From an uncultured Eubacteriales bacterium (lineage in GTDB: Bacteria; Bacillota; Clostridia; Oscillospirales; Acutalibacteraceae): a stretch of 33,139 nt of DNA. The stretch covers positions 1 through 33,139 of the forward strand of contig CAKSQS010000025.1 in the NCBI GenBank assembly GCA_934486705.1, read 5' to 3'. Both the position numbers and the translations under genes were made by a program. Below the pieces are notes generated by a model, which was given only the letters and a program-made list of their open reading frames with translations, had not been told where the DNA came from and did not search any database. Shown here in pieces: positions 14,801 to 22,904 of this stretch. Position 1 is the stretch's first letter. Each line of letters opens with the position of its first letter.

Positions 14801-15718
14801 ATGAAAGAAAAATCGGCTTTTATAACAATTATCGGCAGACCGAACGTAGGCAAGTCTTCGCTTATGAACCGCATACTCGGTCAAAAAGTGGCTATTGTAT
14901 CGGACAAGCCGCAAACCACACGCACCAGGATATGCGGCGTTTACACGGCGGGCGCGGATCAGCTTGTGTTTATAGATACCCCGGGTTTTCACAAGCCCAG
15001 AAACGAGCTTGATAAAAATATGAATAAAGCCGTGGGCGACGGTATGGCGGACGTGGACGCGGCGGTATTGGTTATTGAGGCAGCGCCGAAATTCAGCCTT
15101 GAAAACGGGTTGCCGCCGGCGGAAAAGGCGCTTATAAAGGAGCTTAGCCGCCGAAAGCTTAAAGCCGTGCTTGCAATAAATAAAATTGATATGTTGGAGC
15201 GTAAGGAGGAGCTTTTAAGCCTTATTGCGCTTTATTCAAGGGAATTTGAGTTTGAAACGGTAGTGCCCGTATCGGCAAAAACGGGAGACGGCGTTGATAT
15301 TCTTTTAAGCGAGCTGCTGAAATTTTCAAAGCCCGCGCCCCACTACTTTGCGGATGACGATATTACCGACCAACCCGAAAAGGTTATGGTTGCCGAAATG
15401 ATTCGCGAAAAGCTACTGCGTATGCTCGATAAGGAAGTGCCGCACGGCATTGCGATTGATTTAGAACGCTTTGTTGAGCGCGATACTGCCGAGGGCGAGC
15501 CTATATTGGACGTTGAGGCAACGGTTATTTGCGAAAAGGAATCGCACAAGGGCATAATTATAGGCAAGGGCGGCGCAACCCTTAAAAAAGCGGGAATGTC
15601 GGCGCGGCGGGATATTGAAGAATTTTTCGGTATTCGCGCGTCTGTTAAATTATGGGTGAAGGTTAAAGAGGATTGGCGCAACCGCCAGGGTTTGATACAC
15701 ACCTTCGGGCTTGACTGA
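14801..15718 (+). CDS. era: GTPase Era
   Basis: A 305-residue essential GTPase that binds the 3' end of 16S rRNA during 30S assembly. G1 GRPNVGKS lies at 12-19, G3 DTPG at 59-62 and G4 NKID at 127-130. The C-terminal KH domain has the IIIGKGGATLKKAG loop at about 252-265. Length and domain order are standard. It starts 20 nt after ybeY, with AAAGGAA upstream of the ATG. Confidence 0.97.
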   Translation: MKEKSAFITIIGRPNVGKSSLMNRILGQKVAIVSDKPQTTRTRICGVYTAGADQLVFIDTPGFHKPRNELDKNMNKAVGDGMADVDAAVLVIEAAPKFSLENGLPPAEKALIKELSRRKLKAVLAINKIDMLERKEELLSLIALYSREFEFETVVPVSAKTGDGVDILLSELLKFSKPAPHYFADDDITDQPEKVMVAEMIREKLLRMLDKEVPHGIAIDLERFVERDTAEGEPILDVEATVICEKESHKGIIIGKGGATLKKAGMSARRDIEEFFGIRASVKLWVKVKEDWRNRQGLIHTFGLD

Positions 15719-15801
15719 ATAATTTACTGTTATTACCTATTATAAAGAAAAACTATCTGTAAAAGATTTTAATGTAATTCTTTATGATGGGACTGTGAAT
15801 T

Positions 15802-15966
15802 ATGGGAGCTGAAAAATCCTGGGATAAATTTCTTAAAAGCGGCAGCGTGAGCGACTACCTTAATTTTGTAAATTCGCGCAAGGAGAACGAAATAAGTGAA
15901 GGAAACAGAGACGCGTTTTACAACGGATGCATTGGTTATAAAGGAAATGAACGTAGGGGAGAGTGA
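15802..15966 (+). CDS. yqzL: YqzL-like small protein
   Basis: A 54-codon gene (ATG 15802, TGA 15964-15966). Residues 6-23, SWDKFLKSGSVSDYLNFV, match the W-x-x-F-x-x-[ST]-G-x-x-x-x-YL pattern of YqzL, the tiny protein encoded between era and recO in Bacillus. Its function is unknown. Its tail overlaps the recO start by about 71 nt in a different frame, so the C-terminal residues are probably poorly conserved. The ribosome binding site is weak. Confidence 0.65.
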   Translation: MGAEKSWDKFLKSGSVSDYLNFVNSRKENEISEGNRDAFYNGCIGYKGNERRGE

Positions 15967-16654
15967 CCGTTTGGTTACTCTCTTTACGCGTGAACACGGC
16001 CTTATTCGCGCTTTTGCGGCGGGGGCAAAGTCCATTCGCTCAAAAAAAGGCGCGGCAACCTCACTGCTTACATACGGCAGCTTTACCGTTTTAAAGAAAA
16101 AGGATACCTATAAAATTTATGAGGCTGTTCCCATAAGAATGTTTTTCACAATGGGCGGCGATATTGAGATACTTTCATTGGAGCAGTATTTTTGCGAATT
16201 AGCGCTCGTTTTTGCCCCGTATGACAGCGCAGACACGGAGCTTTTGCGCTTAATACTCAATTCACTGCATTTTTTAACCGCCGAAAAGCGCTTTCCGCCG
16301 CTTATTAAGGCAGTAACGGAGCTTAGAACCGCGTCTATATCGGGCTTTATGCCCGACCTTGTAGCCTGCGACGGCTGCGGAAAATATGAGGATGATATAA
16401 TGTATTTTGATATTGCGGGCGGCGCGCTTTATTGCGAAACCTGCCGACCTGCGGGGGCTAAGACCGTGCCGCTTGACAGAACGCTTTTAACGGCTGCGCG
16501 GCATATAGTGTATTCCGAATTTTCAAAATTATACTCTTTTTCCGTGCCGGAGGAGAGCGCAAAGCAACTGTCAAATATAACGGGAGAATATATAACTTTA
16601 CAGGCGGACCACCGCTTTAAAACGCTTGATTTTTATAATTCTCTGAATTTGTAA
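15896..16654 (+). CDS. recO: DNA repair protein RecO
   Basis: A 252-residue protein that loads RecA onto SSB-coated DNA with RecR. The N-terminal OB fold (about 8-80) contains ALVIKEMNVGESDRLVTLFT, and a zinc finger is formed by Cys158/Cys161 (CDGC) and Cys180/Cys183 (CETC). The start is GTG at 15896, with AAGGAG about 10 nt upstream inside the yqzL frame. The position after era and yqzL is the Firmicutes order. Confidence 0.93.
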   Translation: MKETETRFTTDALVIKEMNVGESDRLVTLFTREHGLIRAFAAGAKSIRSKKGAATSLLTYGSFTVLKKKDTYKIYEAVPIRMFFTMGGDIEILSLEQYFCELALVFAPYDSADTELLRLILNSLHFLTAEKRFPPLIKAVTELRTASISGFMPDLVACDGCGKYEDDIMYFDIAGGALYCETCRPAGAKTVPLDRTLLTAARHIVYSEFSKLYSFSVPEESAKQLSNITGEYITLQADHRFKTLDFYNSLNL

Positions 16655-16659
16655 AGGGT

Positions 16660-16805
16660 TAATTATTGTGCAGTAGGGGAATCCATTGGGGAGTTTGCCC
16701 CTTTGGTCATTCAGGAAGGTTCGGAAACCCAATTGAAAGGGTGTCCGACGTTTCTTTCCCCCTTTCTGAACGCGCAGAAAGGGATGCCCTGCGCGGCACG
16801 AGCGC
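16660..16805. other. Structured intergenic region between recO and mutS2, unknown function
   Basis: About 217 bp separate recO and mutS2, and the first part is GC-rich and full of inverted repeats. TTCAGGAAGG (16710-16719) can pair with CCTTTCTGAA (16761-16770) over 10 bp with one G-U. GGTTCGGAAACC is a small hairpin. GAAAGGG pairs alternatively with CCCTTTC. CGCGCAG (16771-16777) pairs with CTGCGCG (16789-16795). No U-run follows, so it is not an ordinary terminator. A non-coding RNA, a leader of mutS2 or a dispersed repeat are all possible. Confidence 0.5.
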
Positions 16806-16812
16806 ATAATAA

Positions 16813-16840
16813 TTAAAATATTATCAAAGTAATATATAAT
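16813..16840 (+). promoter_or_regulatory. Possible promoter of mutS2
   Basis: TTAAAA (16813-16818), a 16-bp spacer and TATAAT (16835-16840), about 32 bp before the mutS2 ATG. The region is very AT-rich, so the -35 call is weak. Confidence 0.45.
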
Positions 16841-16871
16841 ATATTTTTCTAAATTTTTTGAGGAGTAAAAA

Positions 16872-19262
16872 ATGGATTACAATATCGCAAGATATTCAGG
16901 AACATTAGAGCTTGATAAAATTCTCGATATGCTGGCAAACGAGGCGACTCTCGCGGAAACTGAGGAAAGGGCGCGCGAGCTGCTGCCCGAAACCGATATT
17001 GCCGCTGTGCGCGCGCAGCTTTGCAATACAAGCGATGCGTACAGCTTTATGTCGCGCTATTCAGCGCCCTCGTTCGGGGCGGCGGTCAATGTTTCTTCGC
17101 CGCTCAGGCGGGCGGAAGCCTCGGGCGTGCTTTCAATAAAGGAACTTTTGGACGTTGCCGAGGTATTAAGAGTAATACGCGCGGTAAAAGCTTGGCGCGG
17201 CGAATGCTCGGGTGCAGGGGAGACCACGCTCGACCCGCTTTTTTCGGAGCTTATACCCAATAAATTTTTGGAGGATAAGCTGAACCACGCCATAAAATCG
17301 GAAGAAGAACTGAACGATAACGCATCGCCCGCGCTATACGATATTCGCCGCAAAATAACGGCAAAATCGGGTAAGATACGCGAAACGCTTGAAAAGACCG
17401 TAAGAGGACCGAGCGCAAAATATTTGCAGGAGGCAATAATAACCCAGCGCGACGGCAGATATGTTGTTCCCGTGAAATCAGAGTACAAGGGGCAGATAAA
17501 CGGCATAGTTCACGATACATCGGCTACCGGCTCTACCCTGTTTATAGAGCCTATGGCTGTGGTGGAAACCAATAACGAAATACGCGTTTTAAAGCTGCGC
17601 GAACAGGAAGAGATAGAAAGGATATTATCGGAATTATCAGCCGACGCGGGCAGCTTTGCGGGCGGCATAATAAGTTCATATTCAGCCCTTGTAAAACTTG
17701 ACCTTATATTTGCAAAGGCAAGGCTTGCCTATAAAATGAAAGCGTCCCTGCCCGAAATAAACAAGGACGGCATAACATACCTTAAACGAGCGCGCCACCC
17801 GCTTATAAACACCCGCGCGGTCGTACCGATTACGGTTGAATTAGGCAGGGAATACGATACGCTTGTTATAACAGGACCTAACACGGGCGGTAAGACCGTA
17901 ACCCTTAAAACCATAGGGCTTTTAACCCTTATGACTATGTGCGGGCTTATGATTCCGACCGACGACGGCAGCCGAGTGGCAATATTTTCAAAGGTTTTTG
18001 CCGATATAGGCGACGAGCAGAGCATAGAGCAATCGCTTTCCACGTTTTCATCACATATGGTTAACATAATATCGGTGACCGAGCAAGCGGACGACGACTC
18101 GCTCGTGCTTTTTGATGAACTTTGCGCGGGCACTGACCCTATAGAGGGCGCAGCGCTTGCAAAGGCGATACTTATTCGGCTGGCGGCTCTCGGCGCAAAA
18201 ACCGTTTCAACCACGCATTACCCCGAGCTTAAAGCCTATGCTATTGATACACCTCGTGTGGAAAATGCATCCTGCGAGTTTGACGTTAATACCCTAAAAC
18301 CTACTTACAGGCTTATAATAGGTATGCCTGGGCGCTCGAACGCCTTTGCAATATCAAAAAGATTAGGGCTTGACGAGGGTATAATTGACTGCGCGAAAGC
18401 CGAAGTATCTGATAATGATATGCGCTTTGAGCGAGTGGTGGCCTCCCTTGAACAGGCAAGGCACGAGGCGGAGGAAGAGCACGAAAAAGCACAGACCCTG
18501 CGCCGCAGGTTGGACGAGGCAAAGCGCAAGGCGGAGCAGCGCGAACATGAACTTGATGTGAAGCAAACAAAGCTTATGGAGAAAACGCGCGAGACCGCGA
18601 ACGGAATTATTGAAAACGCGCGCTTTAAATCGGCACAGCTTTTAAATGAGCTTGAAGAAATGAAAAAGCAGCTTAACGCCGAAAACGCGGCAAAGCTTGC
18701 CGAAAAGGCAAGAACTGCTTATAAAAAGACCATAAACGAGCTTGAAAAGACCTCCGACCCGATTGAAAGCAAAAAGACCGAGGGCGAAATGGTTACAAAG
18801 CTTGAAAAGGGCGACACCGTGTTTGTAACGGCGCTCGGCAGCGACGCTGCGGTTTTGGAGGTAAAGGAAAACAAAAAGCAGGCGTATGTATCAGCCGGGG
18901 CGGTTAAAATGTGGGTAGCGTTTGACGGGCTCCGCTTTAAGGGTAAGCGCCGAGAGGACGCGACCCTTAAAAAGACCCGCCGCGTTACGGGTATAGTCTC
19001 CCGCGGGCAGCGCACTGTCTCGGGCGAGGTCGATCTGCGCGGAATGGCGGCCGATGAGGCAATATTAGAGCTTGATAAATATATTGATAACGCGGTGCTT
19101 TCGGGAATAACTGCAATAACGGTTATTCACGGCAAGGGCACGGGTGTTCTGCGCAAGGCGGTTCAGGCGCATTTGCGCTCACATAAAAATATAAAGACCT
19201 TCCGCTCGGGTACATTCGGCGAGGGCGAAAACGGCGTTACAATTGCGGAATTGAACGAATAA
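16872..19262 (+). CDS. mutS2: Endonuclease MutS2 / RqcU
   Basis: A 796-residue protein. An N-terminal MutS-like core carries Walker A GPNTGGKT at 335-342 and Walker B around LVLFDELCAGTDP. A long coiled coil rich in Glu/Lys/Arg covers about 515-630, and the C-terminal Smr nuclease domain covers about 715-796 (VDLRGMAADEA, TVIHGKGTGVLRKAV). In Bacillus MutS2 was shown to act on collided ribosomes (RqcU) besides earlier proposed recombination roles. The start follows GAGGAG by a few nt. It lacks mismatch-recognition domain I, as expected for MutS2. Confidence 0.95.
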   Translation: MDYNIARYSGTLELDKILDMLANEATLAETEERARELLPETDIAAVRAQLCNTSDAYSFMSRYSAPSFGAAVNVSSPLRRAEASGVLSIKELLDVAEVLRVIRAVKAWRGECSGAGETTLDPLFSELIPNKFLEDKLNHAIKSEEELNDNASPALYDIRRKITAKSGKIRETLEKTVRGPSAKYLQEAIITQRDGRYVVPVKSEYKGQINGIVHDTSATGSTLFIEPMAVVETNNEIRVLKLREQEEIERILSELSADAGSFAGGIISSYSALVKLDLIFAKARLAYKMKASLPEINKDGITYLKRARHPLINTRAVVPITVELGREYDTLVITGPNTGGKTVTLKTIGLLTLMTMCGLMIPTDDGSRVAIFSKVFADIGDEQSIEQSLSTFSSHMVNIISVTEQADDDSLVLFDELCAGTDPIEGAALAKAILIRLAALGAKTVSTTHYPELKAYAIDTPRVENASCEFDVNTLKPTYRLIIGMPGRSNAFAISKRLGLDEGIIDCAKAEVSDNDMRFERVVASLEQARHEAEEEHEKAQTLRRRLDEAKRKAEQREHELDVKQTKLMEKTRETANGIIENARFKSAQLLNELEEMKKQLNAENAAKLAEKARTAYKKTINELEKTSDPIESKKTEGEMVTKLEKGDTVFVTALGSDAAVLEVKENKKQAYVSAGAVKMWVAFDGLRFKGKRREDATLKKTRRVTGIVSRGQRTVSGEVDLRGMAADEAILELDKYIDNAVLSGITAITVIHGKGTGVLRKAVQAHLRSHKNIKTFRSGTFGEGENGVTIAELNE

Positions 19263-19396
19263 TTTTTAATTTTTTCTCTTCAATTAAAATCTTTTGCATT
19301 AAATTTCCTTAACATCATTTACCTATAATAATATTTTAACAATAACATAAAATATTACTGCAAACGCAAAAGAAAATTTTTAGGAGAGAAAAAATC

Positions 19397-19585
19397 ATGG
19401 CTAACAAAAGCGTAGTACCTGAGGCTAAAGAAGCCCTCAACCGTTTTAAGATGGAGGCTGCCAACGAGGTTGGCGTTAACTTAAAGCAGGGTTACAACGG
19501 TGATCTTACCTCTAAGCAGGCCGGTTCTATCGGCGGACAGATGGTTAAAAAGATGATCGAATCTTACGAAAACAGCATGAAGTAA
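19397..19585 (+). CDS. Small acid-soluble spore protein, alpha/beta type
   Basis: A 62-residue SASP that coats and protects DNA in the dormant spore. It has the family segments ALNRFKMEAANEVGV (containing the germination-protease cleavage region around MEAANE) and the C-terminal GSIGGQMVKKMIE. AGGAGAG lies upstream of the ATG. Expression in the forespore from a SigG promoter is expected; the AT-rich 134 bp upstream hold no match I would commit to. It stands alone between mutS2 and a strong terminator. Confidence 0.95.
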   Translation: MANKSVVPEAKEALNRFKMEAANEVGVNLKQGYNGDLTSKQAGSIGGQMVKKMIESYENSMK

Positions 19586-19604
19586 GAAGTCTTTTTGACT
19601 GTAT

Positions 19605-19646
19605 AGGTTGCCGCGTGCGGGTTTCCGTTTGCGGCAACCTTTTTTT
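19605..19646 (+). terminator. Terminator of the SASP gene
   Basis: A 10-bp perfect stem AGGTTGCCGC (19605-19614) / GCGGCAACCT (19631-19640), with a 16-nt loop and seven Ts. It lies 20 nt after the SASP stop. Confidence 0.92.
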
Positions 19647-19654
19647 GAAATGTT

Positions 19655-19693
19655 AAAAAGCCCGACAGTCGGAGTATAGCTGACTGTCGGGCT
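19655..19693 (-). terminator. Terminator of the lexA-lysR transcription unit
   Basis: A 12-bp perfect stem AGCCCGACAGTC (19659-19670) / GACTGTCGGGCT (19682-19693) with an 11-nt loop. Read on the minus strand it is preceded by an A-rich stretch complement and followed by a short U-run (19658-19655). It lies 19 nt after the lysR stop. Confidence 0.8.
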
Positions 19694-19711
19694 AAAAAAA
19701 TGATTATTTTA

Positions 19712-20635
19712 TTAAAGATACTTGCGCTTGGCGTCGCAAACTGCGGTTATAAAGCTGCTGTCAAGCTCGGAGAGCTTATAGCCGCTGCGGTATATCATAA
19801 CGTCCATATAAACCTTATCGTTATCCTTACATTCGCGCTCGGTCAAACCGTATTTTTCATAAAGGCTTTTCGGCACGGGCGATACCCACATAAATGAATC
19901 GGTGACCGATTGCAGCAATCTGAACTGGCTGCCGCGCTCGAAAATATAAATATGCCTGTCTGCGCCGCCCGAAAGCTCTTCCTTTTTAACGTCGATAAGG
20001 GGGAGAGAGGGAACGTAGGGGTCGGCGTGGCTTATCTCGGTGAACGGCTCTAAATCCTTGCGGATTATTTCCTTTTTATCAGCTAACGGGTGCTCTTTTG
20101 ACATAAGTAAGCGGTACTTGAAATCGGTTATAATTTCGGCGTTCAGGTGCTTTTCTTCAAACATAGATTTAAAATACTTTTCAAAAGCCAACTGAAAACG
20201 GACTATTCCGAGGTTGTAATCGCCCTTTACGACATTATTTACCGTGCGCCATGAATTTGTTTCCTTGTAAAAAATCTCGGCGGGAATATCCTTTTTAATA
20301 CCCTTGGCAAACTCTGCAAAGGCGTATGAAATATAGCTTGCCCTCGGAACACAGACCGAAAAACGCTGCTTAGGCTTGCGGCCGTTTTTGTAAATATCTT
20401 CAACCTCTTCAACCTGACTGATAATTCGCCTTGCGTACTGCAAAAACTCCTCGCCCTCGGGCGTGATTGTTATTCCCTTGGAGTTTCGGTTAAAAATAGT
20501 TATGCCGAGGCTTTCTTCAAGCTCCTTTACGGCGCGCGATAAATTCGGCTGACCCATATAAAGATTTTCCGCCGCGCGGCTTATAGATTTTGTATTGGCT
20601 ATCTCCACCGCATATTTAAGATGTAAAATGTTCAC
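19712..20635 (-). CDS. LysR family transcriptional regulator
   Basis: A 307-residue regulator. The N-terminal winged helix (about 1-60) has the family pattern LKYAVEIANTKSISRAAENL and QPNLSRAVKELEESLGITIF, followed by a linker helix and a periplasmic-binding-protein-like effector domain (about 90-300). The effector is unknown. LysR genes usually control a divergent neighbour, but here it is the last gene of a same-strand run behind lexA, 15 nt after the acetyltransferase gene, so its target is not obvious from position. Confidence 0.92.
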   Translation of the reverse strand: MNILHLKYAVEIANTKSISRAAENLYMGQPNLSRAVKELEESLGITIFNRNSKGITITPEGEEFLQYARRIISQVEEVEDIYKNGRKPKQRFSVCVPRASYISYAFAEFAKGIKKDIPAEIFYKETNSWRTVNNVVKGDYNLGIVRFQLAFEKYFKSMFEEKHLNAEIITDFKYRLLMSKEHPLADKKEIIRKDLEPFTEISHADPYVPSLPLIDVKKEELSGGADRHIYIFERGSQFRLLQSVTDSFMWVSPVPKSLYEKYGLTERECKDNDKVYMDVMIYRSGYKLSELDSSFITAVCDAKRKYL

Positions 20636-20650
20636 ACCGACACCCCTTTT

Positions 20651-21196
20651 TTATAATTCCAATCTCATATAAATAAGCTCCTGAAAGCCTGTTGTACGCG
20701 AGCGAAAGCCCTGCGGGTTTCTGCCGAATTCCTTGAAAACTAATTTTTCATAAAGCGCCGCAGCGGCTTTGTTTTCGGCAACCACATTAAGCTCCAATTG
20801 CGAATATCCCGCCGCTTTTGCACACTCTATGCAGGCCTTTGTCAGCGCCGTGCCTATGCCGAGCCCCCAATATTCCTTTAAGATTGCAATACCGAAGTCC
20901 GCGCGGTGGCTTATTTTGAATTTACCGCCCACAGCTTCAATTCCCGCCGTTCCTACTATTTTACCGTTAATTTCAGCCACAATTTCAATTTCGTTTTTAC
21001 TTTCGGTTTTTTCTTTTAAAAACTCTGATTCCTGCGCTGCGGTAAGGCTGATTTCATCGGGGTAGGAAAGTAAAAAATCGGTTTCTGCGTGCGTTTTATT
21101 GAAAACGTCGAGCACCTGCTCGCCGTCAGGCCCTGCGCCGTTTCTTAATATACATATATCGCCGTTTTTAAGCGTGATTTTTTTATTGTAGATCAT
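20651..21196 (-). CDS. GNAT family N-acetyltransferase
   Basis: A 181-residue acetyl-CoA-dependent transferase. The GNAT core covers about residues 60-170: IVGTAGIE, then GIAILKEYWGLGIGTALTKA with the acetyl-CoA-binding Gly-rich turn (WGLGIGTAL), then ELNVVAENKAAAALYEKLVF. The substrate is unknown. The ATG overlaps the queT stop by 4 nt, so their translation is coupled. Confidence 0.9.
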   Translation of the reverse strand: MIYNKKITLKNGDICILRNGAGPDGEQVLDVFNKTHAETDFLLSYPDEISLTAAQESEFLKEKTESKNEIEIVAEINGKIVGTAGIEAVGGKFKISHRADFGIAILKEYWGLGIGTALTKACIECAKAAGYSQLELNVVAENKAAAALYEKLVFKEFGRNPQGFRSRTTGFQELIYMRLEL

Positions 21197-21729
21197 AGCT
21201 TATCACCGTTTTCGTGTTTTCTTTTAAAAATCCCGTTTTTTTCTATTACCAAATAAAAGGGTATTCCGAGCCCTACGCAAATAACAAGCTCGCCTAAACC
21301 CACCTGCAACGCGGAAATTACAAAGCCCCACAGCAAATTACCCTTCGGCAGGAAGAATATTGCAATTTCAAGCCCGATAACAAGGGCGTTTATTATTACG
21401 GGCGGGAGCATTGAAAGCAGGGGAATGCCTTTGAATTTTATATTTCTGAAAAGGTAGGTAAGCAGCGCCGCTGCAAGCGTTGCGGACGTGCCGAAAATCA
21501 TATCAAGCGGGTTAAAGGACGCTATGTTCGCAATAAAGCACCCGACCGCAACACCGGGGATAGCCGCAGATGTAAATACCGGCAGTATGGTAAGCACCTC
21601 GGAAACGCGGAACTGCACAGGGCCGAAAGCAAGATTGAAAATATTGCTTAAAAATGTAAGCCCCACATACAAGGCGGCTATAAGTGCGCCTGTTATTATA
21701 TAATTTATTCTTTCCCGTGATTTGGACAT
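21193..21729 (-). CDS. queT: QueT family queuosine-precursor ECF transporter S component
   Basis: A 178-residue membrane protein with about six hydrophobic helices. The segment ALYVGLTFLSNIFNLAFGPV followed by QFRVSEVLTILPVF is diagnostic of QueT, the substrate-binding subunit predicted to import queuosine precursors through an energy-coupling-factor module encoded elsewhere. QueT genes often follow a preQ1 riboswitch; none fits here, because the gene starts only 3 nt after rnhA. It appears to be expressed from the lexA promoter. Confidence 0.87.
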   Translation of the reverse strand: MSKSRERINYIITGALIAALYVGLTFLSNIFNLAFGPVQFRVSEVLTILPVFTSAAIPGVAVGCFIANIASFNPLDMIFGTSATLAAALLTYLFRNIKFKGIPLLSMLPPVIINALVIGLEIAIFFLPKGNLLWGFVISALQVGLGELVICVGLGIPFYLVIEKNGIFKRKHENGDKL

Positions 21730-21732
21730 TCT

Positions 21733-22179
21733 TTACAGCTCTTTCAATTTTTTATAATATTCTACCGCCAAGCGGTCGCAGCGCTCGTTTTCGGGGTGAC
21801 CCGCGTGACCCTTGACCCATTCGATTCTGACCTCGTGTATTTCTAAAAGCTTTAGAAACCGCTCCCATAAATCGGAATTGAGGGCAGGCTTTTTATCGGA
21901 TTTTATCCAATTGTTTTTCTGCCAGCTTTCCGCCCAGCCCTTAATAATTCCGTCAGCCACATATTTTGAATCGGTAACAAGCCTTACAACGCAGGGCTCT
22001 TTAAGTGCTTCAAGCCCTTTTATGGCGGCGGTAAGCTCCATACGGTTATTTGTGGTTTCGGTTTCGCCGCCCGAAAGCTCCTTTTCGTGCTGACCGTAGC
22101 GGAGAACTACGCCCCATCCGCCGGGACCCGGATTGCCCGAGCACGCGCCGTCGGTAAAAAGCTCAATATATTTTTTCAT
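21733..22179 (-). CDS. rnhA: Ribonuclease HI
   Basis: A 148-residue type 1 RNase H that cleaves the RNA strand of RNA-DNA hybrids. The catalytic residues Asp10 (FTDGACSGNPGPGG), Glu48 (NRMELTA), Asp70 (VTDSKYV) and Asp135 (NERCDRLA), and the loop His125 (VKGHAGH), are all present. The length is standard. It starts 12 nt after lexA and ends 3 nt before queT, within the apparent lexA operon. Confidence 0.95.
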   Translation of the reverse strand: MKKYIELFTDGACSGNPGPGGWGVVLRYGQHEKELSGGETETTNNRMELTAAIKGLEALKEPCVVRLVTDSKYVADGIIKGWAESWQKNNWIKSDKKPALNSDLWERFLKLLEIHEVRIEWVKGHAGHPENERCDRLAVEYYKKLKEL

Positions 22180-22191
22180 AAATATTTATCC

Positions 22192-22779
22192 TTAATACTT
22201 TCTGAAACAGCCTATTACCTTGCCCACAACATGCGGGTCTTCGGGGTATATGGGCGAATAATCGGGATTTTCGGGCATAAATATTATCTGTCCGTCCTTA
22301 ATGAGCAGGCGCTTTACGGTTGCCTCGTCGCCGTCCATACCTATTACAATATCGCCGTTTCGGCAGGTGCGGTTTTTATCGGCAATAATAATATCGCCGT
22401 CCAATATTCCCGCGTCGCGCATGGAAAGCCCCGAAACGCGCAGGGCGAAAAGCCCCTCGGAATTTTTTGAGGGGTAAGGTATATAATCCTCAATTTCTTC
22501 AACCGCCAATATCGGCTGACCCGCGGTAATTCTGCCGACTACCGGGACAAACGAAGAATCGTACTCCATATCAAGCCTTATGGCGCGGGAGGATTTCGCG
22601 TCTCTTACGATATACCCCTCGTCCTCCAATATGCTTAAAATGGAATGGACGGTAGAGGTGGATTTTATTCCCGTGGCGGCGCATATTTCCCTGACCGTGG
22701 GGGGAATGCCGCCGTTCATTTCTCTTATAAGATAATTATATACTGCAAGCTGCTTTTCGGTAAGCGGTGATTTAGACAT
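22192..22779 (-). CDS. lexA: LexA SOS repressor
   Basis: A 195-residue repressor-protease. The N-terminal winged helix (about 1-70) is followed by the S24 domain with the Ala86-Gly87 self-cleavage site (ITAGQPI) and the Ser119/Lys156 catalytic dyad (SGLSMRD, EATVKRL). DNA damage makes RecA filaments trigger its self-cleavage, de-repressing SOS genes. GGAGG precedes the ATG, and a LexA box sits in its own promoter, as expected for autoregulation. It leads a same-strand run with rnhA, queT, an acetyltransferase and lysR. Confidence 0.96.
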   Translation of the reverse strand: MSKSPLTEKQLAVYNYLIREMNGGIPPTVREICAATGIKSTSTVHSILSILEDEGYIVRDAKSSRAIRLDMEYDSSFVPVVGRITAGQPILAVEEIEDYIPYPSKNSEGLFALRVSGLSMRDAGILDGDIIIADKNRTCRNGDIVIGMDGDEATVKRLLIKDGQIIFMPENPDYSPIYPEDPHVVGKVIGCFRKY

Positions 22780-22790
22780 TATAAAACCTC

Positions 22791-22804
22791 CGAACTTTTG
22801 TTCT
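22791..22804 (-). promoter_or_regulatory. LexA box (SOS operator)
   Basis: CGAACTTTTGTTCT on the plus strand, one mismatch from the Firmicutes palindrome CGAAC-N4-GTTCG. It lies between the lexA -10 and ribosome binding site, so bound LexA would block its own transcription. Confidence 0.88.
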
Positions 22805-22808
22805 TTTA

Positions 22809-22837
22809 ATTATAGCATTTTTTCCCTGCCGCCGCAA
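22809..22837 (-). promoter_or_regulatory. lexA operon promoter
   Basis: On the minus strand, -35 TTGCGG (22837-22832), a 17-bp spacer and -10 TATAAT (22814-22809), directly upstream of the LexA box. Confidence 0.8.
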
Positions 22838-22867
22838 CTGTTTTTTTGCTTAATATTAAAATTTCAT

Positions 22868-22896
22868 TTGACAAATATGCTGCGGTAATGTAAAAT
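22868..22896 (+). promoter_or_regulatory. folT promoter
   Basis: A perfect -35 TTGACA (22868-22873), a 17-bp spacer and -10 TAAAAT (22891-22896). It places the transcript start just ahead of the riboswitch. Confidence 0.88.
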
Positions 22897-22904
22897 AAGT
22901 GTAT

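Noticed and set aside
16771..16795. Intrinsic terminator after recO
   Set aside because: The stem is not followed by a U-run on either strand.
16598..16807. Minus-strand open frame of 69 codons across the recO-mutS2 gap
   Set aside because: It overlaps the recO end, has no ribosome binding site or family, and its basic composition follows from the hairpin-rich DNA; a non-coding explanation is better.
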